64,000 bases of DNA from Myxococcus qinghaiensis (GCF_024198215.1 NZ_JAKCFA010000005.1:186001-250000); one strand, 5' to 3'. Shown: positions 20,019 through 29,564, counted from the stretch's first letter. Notes: a model not told the origin generated them from the letters alone. A program made the numbers and translations.

Positions 20019-20084
20019 GGAGCACACCCCATGTCCTCACGAGCCCTCGCGCCCCTGAACCTGGAGCACACCCCATGTCCTCAC
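20019..20084 (+). repeat. Direct repeat duplicating the cupin gene start region
   Basis: A 22-bp sequence containing GGAGCACACCCCATG occurs at 20019-20040 and again at 20063-20084 (44-bp offset). Only the second ATG (20075) is in frame with the cupin; the first (20031) opens a different frame. Confidence 0.85.
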
Positions 20085-20578
20085 ATCCCCACCTCGTCCA
20101 CGAGCCCTCGCTCCCGTGGACCGAAGTCACGCAGGGCCCTCGTGTCTCGTACCGGCGCAAGCAGCTCGGCGCCGCCGCGAAGGGACAGAAGCTCGGCTGC
20201 AGCCTGATGGAGCTGGCTCCCGGCAAGCACGCCTTCCCGCTCCACTTCCACCTGGCCAACGAAGAGGCGTACTTCATCCTCTCCGGCACCGGCCATCTGC
20301 GCCTGGGCGACACCACGCTGCCCGTGAAGGCCGGCGACTACGTGGCCCTCCCCGTGGGCCCCACGGGTGCGCACCAGCTCGTCAACGACGGCGCCGAGAC
20401 ACTCCGCTACCTCGCCTTCTCCACCATGGTGGAGCCGGACGTCATGGTGTACCCGGACTCGAAGAAGCTCTGTGTCACCGCCGGCTCCGCCCCAGGTGGC
20501 GACAAGGCCGCGCGGACCCTGTACACCGTCCTGCCCCTCTCCGCCGAGGTGGACTACTGGAGCGGCGAGGAGCGATAG
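20075..20578 (+). CDS. Cupin-domain protein
   Basis: 167 aa. Cupin motif 1 is FPLHFHLANEEAYFILSGTGHLRLG (metal-ligand His-x-His-x(3-4)-Glu pattern) and motif 2 is GDYVALPVGPTGAHQLVND. It is a single-domain conserved cupin and probably binds one metal ion. The family covers dioxygenases, isomerases and sugar-binding regulators, so no substrate is given. It lies 60 bp after the methyltransferase and 13 bp before the next gene, probably one operon. Confidence 0.85.
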   Translation: MSSHPHLVHEPSLPWTEVTQGPRVSYRRKQLGAAAKGQKLGCSLMELAPGKHAFPLHFHLANEEAYFILSGTGHLRLGDTTLPVKAGDYVALPVGPTGAHQLVNDGAETLRYLAFSTMVEPDVMVYPDSKKLCVTAGSAPGGDKAARTLYTVLPLSAEVDYWSGEER

Positions 20579-20591
20579 GCTTGTCGCCCTC

Positions 20592-21086
20592 ATGTCCTCC
20601 CTGCTCGACGTGCTCACCCGAGAGCGGCTCCTCAAGGACCGCGACGCCGCCACGGAGCTGCTCCCCTGTGGCGAGCCGCCCCACGTCTCCCTGCTGCGCC
20701 TGTGTGACGCGGGCCTGCTCGTCGGCGGCCTCTCCGTCGCCTACGGCGTCCGCCCCGATGAGCTCATGGGGCCGCTCACCCTGGCCATGGGCGGCGCGGC
20801 TCGGAACCTCAAGGTCGTGGACGTCCGCGAGCGCCCCGTCCTCGAGCTGCACGTCCAGGCCGGCGACGTCACCGAGCGCTGGGAGGTGGAGGACCTCTCC
20901 GCCCTCGTCCACAACCTCAATGACCTCTACCGCGACGCCGCCGATGTGCGCGCCATCGCCGAGCTGGGCGAATGGGAGGACGCGCTCCAGCTCTGGTGCA
21001 TCGACAAGCGCACCCTTCCACGCCTCGTGCGCCAGCCCTTCTTCGCCCCCCGCAACGCCCGGGCCCTGACGCGTCCGGTCGACTGA
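20592..21086 (+). CDS. Hypothetical protein
   Basis: 164 aa. The ATG at 20592 follows the cupin stop by 13 bp; the frame is open further back but that part is antisense-like or shadow. Composition is balanced (LEDLSALVHNLNDLYRDAADV and similar), with no signal peptide and no membrane helix. No family recognised. The gene order suggests it belongs to the same operon as the cupin. Confidence 0.65.
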   Translation: MSSLLDVLTRERLLKDRDAATELLPCGEPPHVSLLRLCDAGLLVGGLSVAYGVRPDELMGPLTLAMGGAARNLKVVDVRERPVLELHVQAGDVTERWEVEDLSALVHNLNDLYRDAADVRAIAELGEWEDALQLWCIDKRTLPRLVRQPFFAPRNARALTRPVD

Positions 21087-21095
21087 CGTCAGATA

Positions 21096-21122
21096 GGACC
21101 CCGCACGCTCTCGCGGGAGTCC
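21096..21122 (+). terminator. Hairpin after the cupin operon
   Basis: GGACCCCGC (21096-21104) pairs with GCGGGAGTCC (21113-21122) with one bulged base and an 8-nt loop, 9 bp after the preceding stop. Confidence 0.4.
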
Positions 21123-21149
21123 CACGTTCTGGGGCAGCATGGGGGGCAC

Positions 21150-23549
21150 ATGCGTTTAGCGCCTTGCCTGCCGCTCCTGCTGCTGTGGTCTTCCTCCGTC
21201 CTGGCCGAGCCGGATTCCTTCGGCCTGGGTAACGGTCGCAACGGCGCCCTCACCGTCAACACCGCGCGCACCATCATCAACACCGCGATGCGGATGCCGG
21301 TCGGCGCTCGGCGCGGTGAGACCTCGCTCTCGGTGGATACCTCCGCGGCGCCCGCGACGGGAGGTCTGGTGATGGTGCACCAGACGATGGGCTTCCCGTC
21401 CAGCACTCCCTCGGGCAGCACGGGCCAGACGAGCCCCGGGAATGTGGGGCGCTGGGAGCTGGCGCGCGTGTCCTCGGTGGTGGTCGGCAGCCCCACCGTG
21501 CTCCGGCTCACCGCGCCGCTCATGCATTCCTATACCGCCCCGGGCGCGCAGGTCGTGACGGTGCCCGAGTACGGCAGCGTCAACGTGACGGCGTCCGGCT
21601 CGGTCGTGCCGCCTGCCTGGGATGGGAACAGCGGGGGCATCGTGGCCTTTCTCGCCTCGGGCGCGTTGATCAACAACGGCGTCATCCAGGCCGACGGCGC
21701 TGGCTTCCGGGGCGGGGCCTTCGCCAACAACACCTCTCGCACGGCCTGCGAGGGCGGTGACCTCTCCACCACCCTGGGCGGCTCCCACAAGGGCGAGGGC
21801 GTGGTGGTGGGGCGCTTCAGCTCGGCCTCCGGGCGCGGCAACCTGGTCAACGCGGGAGGCGGCGGCAACTGCAGCAACGCGGGCGGTGGAGGCGGCGGGC
21901 ACCGGGGCTTCGGTGGAACAGGCGGACGCTCCTCCTTCCTGGATGGCTCGCGCGACGTGGGCGGCCTGGGCGGCACGTTGATGGAGTACTCGATTGTCGA
22001 TGCCATGCTCTTCGGCGGAGGTGGCGGCGCGGGTGAAGGCGACAACGGCGTGGGAAGCAGCGGAGGCGCGGGGGGTGGCATCGTGTTCGTCCGGGCGTCC
22101 AGCGTCTCTGGGACGGGCCGCATCACCGCGAATGGCGCGTCCTCGGTGGCGGCAAGTGGCGAGGACGGCGCCGGAGGTGGAGGCGCGGGTGGCTCCGTCA
22201 TCGTGAGGACCGCCGCCGGGCTGGCGTGTGGCCAGGTCGAGGTGCGAGGTGGAAATGGTGGCAACGTGCTCGCCGAGTCCATCCAGTTCGGGCCTGGAGG
22301 CGGCGGCTCGGGGGGGCACGTGTTGCTGAACGGCACGCCGGTGTCGTGCACCATGGTGTCCTCGGGAGGCGCCGCGGGGACGACGTCCGCCAGCGCCGGC
22401 ACCCACGGGCCCACGCATGGCGCGGGCGTCGGTGGGGGCGGCACCGCGCGGGTGTTCACCTATGGGTACGCCACGCCCGCCACGCCGACCCTCACCCTGC
22501 CGCTCGCGAATGCGGTGGATGTGTCCTCGCGCCCGGTCATCGAGGGCGTGGCGGACCCGGGCCTGCGCATCATCATCGCCGTGGACGGTGTCGAGATTGC
22601 GCAGGTGTCGTCGAGCTCCGATGGCAGCTTCTTCACCGAGGTTGACGACCCGCTCCCCGCGCTGTCCTCGGGCGCTCACACCGTCACCGCTGTCTCCGAG
22701 GGACTGGGGGCCTACAGCAGGCCCGGGTCCGTGAGCTTCACGGTCGCCGCAGCCCCCGCGATTCCCCAGCCAGTCATCGTCGTGCCCGAGGAAGGCGAGG
22801 TGATGGGGCCCACGCCGTACATCGCGGGTGTGGCGCCCAATGCGCTGACGGTGGGCCTCTACATCGACAATCGCGACGAGGTCATCGTCCCCGCGGATGC
22901 CTTCGGTCGCTTCCGCTACCAGATTCCCGCGAACGCACCGCTCGACCCGGGCCCCCACCGCGTCAACGCGCACGGGCACGGCGAAGGCGACTTCGGACCC
23001 GACTCTCCCAACACCGTCTTCGAAGTCGTGCTGGCGGATGACGACGCCGGCACGACGCCGGTGCCGGACGCGGGAGACTCGGGAACGCCCGGCCCGGACG
23101 CTGGGGCGGATGGGGGCTCGGACGCCGGCTCGGGAGATGGCGGCACGGTCATCACTCGCGAGATGCCCGTGCTGGTGGTGCCCGCGGAGGGTGAGCTGGT
23201 GGACCCGACGCCGCTGTTCGCGGGCGTTGCTCAGGCCGGTGCCTCCGTGGCACTCGAGGTCGATGGCACCCGCGTGGCCACGGTGGTCGCGGACTCGACG
23301 GGCGCGTTCCGTCACCTCGTGGCCAGCGACAGCGCGCTCTCCTCGGGGGCGCACGCGGTGGCGGCATACTCGCTCAACGGGGAGTCGGGCACGCCGGGCC
23401 CGCGGTCTCCGGACACCGCCTTCGAGGTGCGCGGCCCCACCGCGCTGGACGTGGGCTGCGGCGGCTGCGGCGCGTCTCCCGTGGGCGCTGCGGGCGCGTG
23501 GACCCTGCTCGTGGGGCTGGCCGCGCTGCTTCGTCGGCGCCAGCGTTAG
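21150..23549 (+). CDS. MYXO-CTERM surface protein, glycine-rich with Ig-like repeats (AgmC-like)
   Basis: 799 aa. A signal peptide (MRLAPCLPLLLLWSSSVLA) is followed by about 420 residues with many Gly clusters (NAGGGGNCSNAGGGGGGHRG), then Ig-like/FN3-like repeats beginning about 445, 535 and 675 (each with P-x-I/L-xx-P and a VDG or ALEVDG strand) and a short Asp/Gly linker (DAGDSGTPGPDAGADGG). The C-terminus, DVGCGGCGASPVGAAG then a hydrophobic helix and RRRQR, is a MYXO-CTERM sorting tail. Known for the family: myxosortase-type processing at the Cys and attachment to the outer surface. The overall layout resembles the gliding-related AgmC, but I claim only resemblance. Confidence 0.88.
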   Translation: MRLAPCLPLLLLWSSSVLAEPDSFGLGNGRNGALTVNTARTIINTAMRMPVGARRGETSLSVDTSAAPATGGLVMVHQTMGFPSSTPSGSTGQTSPGNVGRWELARVSSVVVGSPTVLRLTAPLMHSYTAPGAQVVTVPEYGSVNVTASGSVVPPAWDGNSGGIVAFLASGALINNGVIQADGAGFRGGAFANNTSRTACEGGDLSTTLGGSHKGEGVVVGRFSSASGRGNLVNAGGGGNCSNAGGGGGGHRGFGGTGGRSSFLDGSRDVGGLGGTLMEYSIVDAMLFGGGGGAGEGDNGVGSSGGAGGGIVFVRASSVSGTGRITANGASSVAASGEDGAGGGGAGGSVIVRTAAGLACGQVEVRGGNGGNVLAESIQFGPGGGGSGGHVLLNGTPVSCTMVSSGGAAGTTSASAGTHGPTHGAGVGGGGTARVFTYGYATPATPTLTLPLANAVDVSSRPVIEGVADPGLRIIIAVDGVEIAQVSSSSDGSFFTEVDDPLPALSSGAHTVTAVSEGLGAYSRPGSVSFTVAAAPAIPQPVIVVPEEGEVMGPTPYIAGVAPNALTVGLYIDNRDEVIVPADAFGRFRYQIPANAPLDPGPHRVNAHGHGEGDFGPDSPNTVFEVVLADDDAGTTPVPDAGDSGTPGPDAGADGGSDAGSGDGGTVITREMPVLVVPAEGELVDPTPLFAGVAQAGASVALEVDGTRVATVVADSTGAFRHLVASDSALSSGAHAVAAYSLNGESGTPGPRSPDTAFEVRGPTALDVGCGGCGASPVGAAGAWTLLVGLAALLRRRQR

Positions 23550-23559
23550 TCGAGGCGAA

Positions 23560-23592
23560 GGGCCCGCTTCCCGCCGTGGGAAGCGAGGCCCT
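23560..23592. terminator. Bidirectional hairpin between MYXO-CTERM gene and AIM24 gene
   Basis: GGGCCCGCTTCCC (23560-23572) pairs with GGGAAGCGAGGCCC (about 23578-23592) with one mismatch region around a 5-nt loop. Convergent genes end on both sides. Confidence 0.6.
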
Positions 23593-23613
23593 CCGTGACA
23601 CGGCGCGGAAAGC

Positions 23614-24411
23614 CTAGTCGTCGCCGCCGAGCAGCGAGCCCAGGCCGACACCGCCCAGCACGCTGCCCTCGTCGCGCGCCCCACCCGGACGCGCGGCGGC
23701 GAGGATGCGGCCCGCGAGGCGGCTGAACGGCAGCGACTGGAGCCACACCCTTCCCGGCCCGCGCAGCGTGGCGAAGAAGAGCCCCTCGCCGCCGAAGAAG
23801 GCCGTCTTGATGCCGCTCACCATCTGGATGTCGTAGTCCACGGTGGGCTGGAACGCGACGATGCAGCCGGTGTCCACGCGCAGCAGCTCACCCGGGCCCA
23901 GCGTGCGCTCGCGCAGCGTGCCGCCCGCGTGGATGAAGGCGAGGCCGTCACCCTGGAGCCGCTGCATGATGAAGCCCTCGCCGCCGAACAGGCCGGTGCC
24001 CAGCTTCTTCTGGAAGGCGATGCCCAGCGACACGCCCTTGGCCGCCGCGAGGAAGCTGTCCTTCTGCGCAATCAACTCACCGCCCAGCTCGCGCAGGTTC
24101 ACCGGAATGATTTTGCCGGGGTAGGGCGCCGCGAAGGCCACCTTGCGCTTGCCGCCGCCCCGGTTGAGGAAGACGGTGGTGAAGAGGGACTCGCCCGTCA
24201 GCAGGCGCTTGCCCGCGCCGAGCAGCGAGCCCAGAAAGCCGCTCTTCTTCTCCGAGCCGTCACCGAAGATGGTCTCCATCTCGATGCCGTCCTCCATGTA
24301 CATGAGGGTGCCGGCCTCGGCCACCGCCGCTTCCTGCGGGTCCAGCTCCACCTCCACGAACTGCAGGTCATCGCCGTAGATGTGGAAGTCGACCTCGTGC
24401 ATCTGCGCCAT
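23614..24411 (-). CDS. AIM24/TIGR00266 family protein
   Basis: 265 aa. The family pattern is clear: [22 protein letters not shown] near the N-terminus, [25 protein letters not shown] in the middle, and [20 protein letters not shown] followed by [24 protein letters not shown]. The fold is three beta-hairpin repeats. The family is widespread and of unknown function; in yeast the homologue is mitochondrial Aim24. It has no signal peptide and ends in a Gly-rich tail. Confidence 0.9.
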   Translation of the reverse strand: MAQMHEVDFHIYGDDLQFVEVELDPQEAAVAEAGTLMYMEDGIEMETIFGDGSEKKSGFLGSLLGAGKRLLTGESLFTTVFLNRGGGKRKVAFAAPYPGKIIPVNLRELGGELIAQKDSFLAAAKGVSLGIAFQKKLGTGLFGGEGFIMQRLQGDGLAFIHAGGTLRERTLGPGELLRVDTGCIVAFQPTVDYDIQMVSGIKTAFFGGEGLFFATLRGPGRVWLQSLPFSRLAGRILAAARPGGARDEGSVLGGVGLGSLLGGDD

Positions 24412-24546
24412 GGAATCGCTCCGTCGTCGTCAGTCGGAAAGGGACGGCGCACCATAGCCGCCCCGTTGCATCGCTCAACCCGCGAGCGCACCGGAATGCG
24501 TCCCGGCTTCCGAGCGATGCCTGAGCCAGACGGAGTCCCAGCGCGG

Positions 24547-25074
24547 CTATTGCGCGAGCAGGATGGACAGCGCCGTGACGAGCTCCTCTTCATCGTCCGC
24601 GAGCGACGAGGGGATGGTCAGCGAGACGCTCTTGTCCAGCTTGCCGGCGCAGGTGCGGTAGCCCTCGTAGCGGTCATGGCGGGTGATGAGCAGCTCGTAG
24701 CTGCACGCGCCCACGGTGCCGGTGATTTGCTGGGGACTCACCTGGAAGCTGGTGACCTGGCCGCCGAAGGTGCCGGTGGCGTCGATGGTGTCCTCCTTGT
24801 CCGTGACATCGAGATTCACGGGGCGCTGACCGTAGGTGCCACGGATGGTGTCGTCCTTCACGGTGAGGTTGACGGGGCGACCGAAAGCCTGACCGCGCAC
24901 GGTGTCGTCTTCCTTGAAGGAGAGCTGGATGTCAGCGCTGGAGAGCTGGTCGTCGGCGACGCGGACGGTGACGGAGCGGTCGTTCGTCCGGAAGTGGAGG
25001 GAATCCGCTGCTGGCGCGGCCAGGGCAGGGCCACAGGCGAGCAGTCCAAGGGCAAGGAGGCGCGTGGTCTTCAT
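24547..25074 (-). CDS. Exported protein, unknown function
   Basis: 175 aa. The ATG at 25074 follows GAGGGG and opens a signal peptide (MKTTRLLALGLLACGPALA-AP). The mature part is rich in Asp-Thr strand repeats (NLTVKDDTIRGTYGQRPVNL, NLDVTDKEDTIDATGTF), suggesting a repetitive beta-sheet domain, and has two Cys (GACSYE and RTCAGK) that may form a disulfide. No family recognised. Confidence 0.65.
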   Translation of the reverse strand: MKTTRLLALGLLACGPALAAPAADSLHFRTNDRSVTVRVADDQLSSADIQLSFKEDDTVRGQAFGRPVNLTVKDDTIRGTYGQRPVNLDVTDKEDTIDATGTFGGQVTSFQVSPQQITGTVGACSYELLITRHDRYEGYRTCAGKLDKSVSLTIPSSLADDEEELVTALSILLAQ

Positions 25075-25110
25075 GCCCCTCAAGTTAGGCAGCGAAGACA
25101 CCCCGTGTGC

Positions 25111-25554
25111 TCAGTCCGCAGGCAGGGCGGGCGTGCTGCCTCCGGTGAGTAGCTCCACGGAATCACCGCCCTCGGGGCGTAGCACCAGCCTGCGCAGCGT
25201 CCAGAGGTCCTTCGTATAGGTCACCTGGGTTTCGAGGACGCCCCGGCCGAGCGGGCCCTGGACGGTCAGGTCGAAGTCCACCAGGCCCTCATGGAGGTTG
25301 GAGCCGTGGGCGCGCAGGGTGAGGAAGCTGCTCGTCAGCGGGGTGCCCAGTCGCTCGGTGGCGAGCGGGCTGGCCTCCGCGGTGCGCAGCGCGAGCCGGT
25401 GGACGTCGTTGCGGCGCAGCTCCTGCTCCATGTCCTGGAAGAGCGAGCGGGAGACCCAGGCCACACCGCTGGCGAAGCATCCGAGCCCACCGAGCACGAG
25501 CGCGGCCGCCATCATCCAGCTCTGCCAGGGACTGTCGAGGCGGTGCGGACGCAT
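25111..25554 (-). CDS. Hypothetical membrane-anchored protein, Coa1-like
   Basis: 147 aa: one N-terminal membrane helix (MMAAALVLGGLGCFASGVAWV), then a region with GPLGRGVLETQVTYTKDLWTLRRL that resembles bacterial Coa1/cytochrome-oxidase-assembly-type domains. The resemblance is weak. It is 36 bp upstream of the previous gene on the same strand, possibly co-transcribed, and divergent from the metallophosphoesterase. Confidence 0.5.
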   Translation of the reverse strand: MRPHRLDSPWQSWMMAAALVLGGLGCFASGVAWVSRSLFQDMEQELRRNDVHRLALRTAEASPLATERLGTPLTSSFLTLRAHGSNLHEGLVDFDLTVQGPLGRGVLETQVTYTKDLWTLRRLVLRPEGGDSVELLTGGSTPALPAD

Positions 25555-25675
25555 GTAGGTCTCCGGGTCCCCACACTAACGAGCAGCCGCGCGGGTTGCC
25601 GGGCAGGCGACGGAGGCGGCCATTATGCTCCGCCTCCCCACCGGGTGAGAGTCACCCTGTTCGGAGGTCCTGGCC

Positions 25676-26899
25676 GTGGCGGAGCTGTCGTCGGAAGGCG
25701 TGGAGCAAGAGTCACGGCGGGCGCCGCGCGCGGCTCCCAGGCAGGTGTTGCGCTGGCTGATGTCCCTGGGCGGCATCCTCACGTTGTTGGGCTCGCTGCA
25801 CGCGTACCTCGCGGTGCGGCTGTTCGTGAGCCCCGCGTGGCCTTCACCCTGGGGTGTGCTGGGCGTGGCGCTGATGGCGCTGCTGTTCGTGTCGATACCG
25901 GCCGGACTGGTGGGCAGCCGGGGCGAGCCGACGCCGGCCCGGCGTGTGTTGCTGTGGACGTCGTACGTGTGGCTGGGGAGCTTCGGCATCCTGCTCAGCG
26001 CCGTGGTGATGGCGGACGTCGTCGGCGCGGTGCTGGGGTGGACGGGCGTGGTGACGGATGCGCTGGCGCTGGCGCGGTGGAAGGCCGGCATCGTGGGCGC
26101 GGCGACGGTGCCGGCGGTGGTGTTCGCGTTCGTCACGGCGCGCGGCAAGGCGACGGTGGAGCGGGTGACGGTGCCGGTGAAGGGACTTCAGCCGGGCCTG
26201 GACGGCCTGCGGGTGGTGCAGATTTCAGACGTCCACGTGGGACCCACGTTGGATGGGCGGTGGCTGCGGCGCGTGGTGGAGCAGGTGAACGCGCTGAAGC
26301 CAGACATCATCGCCGTGACGGGAGACCTGGTCGACGGTGGGGTGGAGGAGCTGCGCGAGGAGGTGCGCCCGTTGGCGGAGCTGCGCGCGTCGCTCGGCGT
26401 GTTCTACGTGACGGGCAATCACGAGTACTACCACGGCGGTCCCGCGTGGGAGGCGGAGGTCGCGCGGCTGGGGCTCACGGTGCTGCGCAACACGCACCGC
26501 GTGGTGGAGAGGGACGGCGCGCGGCTCGTCGTCGCGGGGGTGACGGATTTCAACGCGGGGAGCATCGTGCCTTCACACGCGAGCCGTCCCGACGCGGCGC
26601 TCGCGGGGGCGCCCGAGGGCGTGCCGGTGGTGTTGCTGGCGCATCAGCCGAGGTCGGCGCTGCAGGTGGCCCGGTCCGGCGTGCGCGTGGACCTGCAGCT
26701 CTCCGGACACACGCATGGCGGGCAGGTGTTCCCGTTCATGTTCTTCATCAAGCTGCAGCAGCCCGTGGTGCGAGGGCTGGCCACCGTCGCCGGCGTGCGC
26801 GTGTACACGCACCGGGGCACCGGCTACTGGGGACCGCCGCTGCGGCTGGGGCCCTCTCCCGAAATCGCGGAGCTGACGCTCGTTCCGGCAGTACTGTAA
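25676..26899 (+). CDS. Membrane metallophosphoesterase (YkuE-like)
   Basis: 407 aa from a GTG at 25676 with GGAGGT upstream. About four membrane helices in the first 170 residues, then a calcineurin-like phosphoesterase domain with the full metal-ligand series: QISDVHVGP (DxH), VTGDLVDGG (GDxxD), YVTGNHEYY (GNHE), LLAHQP (H) and LQLSGHTHGGQ (GHTH). Such proteins act on phosphate esters of lipids or nucleotides at the membrane; UDP-2,3-diacylglucosamine-type and unassigned phosphatases exist in this group. Confidence 0.92.
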   Translation: MAELSSEGVEQESRRAPRAAPRQVLRWLMSLGGILTLLGSLHAYLAVRLFVSPAWPSPWGVLGVALMALLFVSIPAGLVGSRGEPTPARRVLLWTSYVWLGSFGILLSAVVMADVVGAVLGWTGVVTDALALARWKAGIVGAATVPAVVFAFVTARGKATVERVTVPVKGLQPGLDGLRVVQISDVHVGPTLDGRWLRRVVEQVNALKPDIIAVTGDLVDGGVEELREEVRPLAELRASLGVFYVTGNHEYYHGGPAWEAEVARLGLTVLRNTHRVVERDGARLVVAGVTDFNAGSIVPSHASRPDAALAGAPEGVPVVLLAHQPRSALQVARSGVRVDLQLSGHTHGGQVFPFMFFIKLQQPVVRGLATVAGVRVYTHRGTGYWGPPLRLGPSPEIAELTLVPAVL

Positions 26900-26975
26900 C
26901 TCATGTAATCTGGAGTCCGCGGCGCCGTGTCATGCTCACCGGGATGCGTCCGTCCGCTCGTGCGGAGGTGTTTGC

Positions 26976-27788
26976 GTGACGGTTCCTGGATTCGATGAAC
27001 TCCTCACCACGGCGCGCGGCGTGGCCGCCGAGTCGGTGCTCGTCGTCACGGGGGCGGGCATCAGCCTGGCCAGTGGCATCCCCACGTTCCGGGGCACGGA
27101 CCCGGGCGCGGTGTGGGCGAACGAGGTGACGCAGAAGGGGACCCGCGCCTACTTCAAGCTGTTTCCTCACGAGTCCTGGAAGATGTACCTCCAGCGCGGC
27201 GAGCTGGCCCGAGGCGCGAAGCCCAACGCGGCGCATGCGGCCCTGGTGGACTGGGAGCGCTGGCAGACGGGGCAGGGCGGCGGCTTCACCATCGTCACCC
27301 AGAATGTCGACTCGCTGCATGAGCAGGCTGGGAGCCAGGCGCTGGTGAAGGTGCATGGGAGCCTGCATCTGGCGCGGTGTTCCTCCCGTGGCTGCGAGCT
27401 GGGGCCACCCACCGGCACCATTCCGTTGGAGACGCTCGACTTCAGCGCGCTCCACGCGAGCCCGAGCCGCGAGACGGTGCCGCGCTGCCCGAGCTGCCGC
27501 AGTCTCGTGCGACCTCACATCCTGTGGTTCGACGAGTACTACTCCGAGCACCTCGGGTACGAAATCGAGCGGGTGTACGACCTGGCACGACAGAGCCGGC
27601 TGGTCGTCTTCATCGGCACGTCGTTCTCGGTGGGCGTGACGGAGAGCATCCGCGCCCTCGCGCTGAAGCGCCGCACTCCGATGTTCAGCATCGACCCCTC
27701 GGGCGTGGCTCCGCCCCAGGGAATCCAGGCGGTGGCGGGGCGCGCGGAGGAGCTGCTCCCCGAGCTCGTCCGTTCCCTGCGGGGTTGA
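26976..27788 (+). CDS. SIR2 family NAD-dependent protein deacylase
   Basis: 270 aa, GTG start at 26976 after GGAGGTG. Sirtuin motifs: VVTGAGISLASGIPTFRG (24-40), TQNVDSLHEQAG (108-119), catalytic VHGSL (H128), and Zn-binding Cys at about C135, C140, C171 and C174 (the first pair has a C-x4-C spacing). A Tyr71-x-x-Arg74 pair lies where class III sirtuins (SIRT5, CobB) carry their acidic-acyl-binding residues, which suggests activity on succinyl or malonyl lysine; that is inference. Cytoplasmic. Confidence 0.93.
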   Translation: MTVPGFDELLTTARGVAAESVLVVTGAGISLASGIPTFRGTDPGAVWANEVTQKGTRAYFKLFPHESWKMYLQRGELARGAKPNAAHAALVDWERWQTGQGGGFTIVTQNVDSLHEQAGSQALVKVHGSLHLARCSSRGCELGPPTGTIPLETLDFSALHASPSRETVPRCPSCRSLVRPHILWFDEYYSEHLGYEIERVYDLARQSRLVVFIGTSFSVGVTESIRALALKRRTPMFSIDPSGVAPPQGIQAVAGRAEELLPELVRSLRG

Positions 27789-27935
27789 GTTCGAGGCGGA
27801 TGGCCCCGGCTCCTTGCGGCGAGGGGCCGCTGCTGTATCTCAAGCCGTGGCGCGCCGAGCGTCCTGTCAGGTGGGCGTGAAAACCCGCGTCGGGTGGCGG
27901 CTTCATTCCACACACCGTGACGAGGGGACGTACCG

Positions 27936-29564
27936 ATGACGACCTTCGCAGTGGATTCCGTCGAAGAGGCTGTGACTCCCCTGGAGACCGTACCCCTGGG
28001 GAGCCTGGTGGGTAAGGCGCTGTGGCTGGCGCCGGCCGCTGACACCCGGGTGGTGGACCCCGAGGGGGTGCACCCGCTGCTCGCCGCAGTCCACATCGCC
28101 TTCGCCGAGCATCGCCCCCTGGTTCTATCTCCGGACGTGGTGTGGCTCACCCTGGCCCAGGGGTTCGCCCACCACATCCGCCTGCACTCCGAGGCGCTGC
28201 GAGGCCGGCTCGTCCGACACTCGGGCCGACGGACGCTGACGGTGGGCGTCTCCGCCGCGCCTCGCACCGAGGAGGAGTTCCGCGACACCCTCACGGCCTT
28301 CCGTGAGCTGCTTCGCGAGGAGCTGGGGCCGGGACTTCCCCGACTCCTGTCGTGTGACTTCTCCACCAGCACCGACGTGGAGCGCATGGCGGGGGACGTG
28401 GTGTTGATGGACGCGATGTCCCCGTACTTCGACTTCGCCCTCTCCGTGATGTGTGGAATCCCTCGCATCACCGTGCTCGGCACGCCGGAGGACTGGCGGG
28501 CCATCCGCCGCCGCATCGACGTCCTCGCCGAGTTCGACCTGGGCTGGTGGACCTCGTCGCTCATCCCGATTGTCGATGAGCTCGTGCGCACCTCGGAAGG
28601 CCATCCGGACCGCGAGCTCTGGTCGGAGCTGTACAAGCCTCGTCGAGCGTATGGCTGGGACCGCGCGTCGGGCTGGGTGATGCGGCTGTTCCCGTATGTG
28701 CGGAACGCCGGGCGCTTCAACCGCCGCAACCCCATGCTGGAGCAGTCCCACGCGGACATGATGAAGGCGGCCGAAGGCCAGGATGCCAATGATTGGCATT
28801 GGGGCCCCGGCCTCGCGCTGCACGAGGTGCCCTCCGGGCTGGCCTGCGTTCCGCTTCATCTCTCGGCGCTCACGTCGGACTGGCGCGAGACGTGGTCCCT
28901 GGAGGCAGGTGTGCTCGCGGTGGCGGTGGACTCGGAGGGCGCGCTGGTGCCTCGCGCGGGAGTGCTGGTGCGGAGGTCGCACGCCTCCATGGCCCAGGTC
29001 GTCGAGCGCATCGTCGCCGAGCACTCTGCGATTCGCGCCACCGAGGCCTCCACGTACCAGGGCGTCGCCGAGCTGAACGCGCTCTATGACCACCTCACCC
29101 GCGCCACGCTCTTCCCGGACACGAAGCCCTGGCGCGTGCGCTCCACGTCCGAGCACACCGAGGTCCACATCCCGGTTGACGGAGTCGGAGACAACGTCGT
29201 GCCGGTCCGGTGCCTCGTCGACCTGCCGGATGGGACGGTGCTCGCGCTGCGCTACTGCAGCGGCCGTCGTCCGCACTGCTACGTGCGCCTGCGCGCGGAC
29301 GCGCTGGAGCCCCTGACGCTGCCTCCGGGGAAGCGGCCCGAGGACGAGGTGATGCTGGAGCTCGAGCGGGTGACGCCGCCGCTTCGCTCCCGCCAGTGCG
29401 CGACGGACCTCCCCGTCGTGGGCCCTTCGCTCACCGAGCTGCTCGTCCACGCGCTGGAGCACGGTGGATCCACGGACCTGCCAGTGCTGGGGACGCTCTT
29501 CGAGGAGCTGGAGCCCTGGGAGAATCCGCCTCCGCGCGCGCCCATGCCGCGGCGCAGGAAGTAA
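27936..29564 (+). CDS. DUF4419 domain-containing protein
   Basis: 542 aa. The N-terminal half has the DUF4419 pattern (HRPLVLSPDVVWLTLAQGFAHHI, then FRELLREELGPGLPRLLSCDFS and DLGWWTSSLIPIVDELV). The C-terminal half (from about 330) carries a second domain with VLAVAVDSEGALVPRAGVLV, and the end is Pro/Arg-rich. Function of the domain is not known; it is common in fungi, amoebae and scattered bacteria. The ATG at 27936 is preceded by a G-rich stretch, TGACGAGGGGACG. Confidence 0.85.
   Translation: MTTFAVDSVEEAVTPLETVPLGSLVGKALWLAPAADTRVVDPEGVHPLLAAVHIAFAEHRPLVLSPDVVWLTLAQGFAHHIRLHSEALRGRLVRHSGRRTLTVGVSAAPRTEEEFRDTLTAFRELLREELGPGLPRLLSCDFSTSTDVERMAGDVVLMDAMSPYFDFALSVMCGIPRITVLGTPEDWRAIRRRIDVLAEFDLGWWTSSLIPIVDELVRTSEGHPDRELWSELYKPRRAYGWDRASGWVMRLFPYVRNAGRFNRRNPMLEQSHADMMKAAEGQDANDWHWGPGLALHEVPSGLACVPLHLSALTSDWRETWSLEAGVLAVAVDSEGALVPRAGVLVRRSHASMAQVVERIVAEHSAIRATEASTYQGVAELNALYDHLTRATLFPDTKPWRVRSTSEHTEVHIPVDGVGDNVVPVRCLVDLPDGTVLALRYCSGRRPHCYVRLRADALEPLTLPPGKRPEDEVMLELERVTPPLRSRQCATDLPVVGPSLTELLVHALEHGGSTDLPVLGTLFEELEPWENPPPRAPMPRRRK

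Noticed and set aside
20031-20207. Gene starting at the upstream ATG before the cupin
   Set aside because: Out of frame with the cupin; composition is Ser/Arg/Pro-rich shadow.
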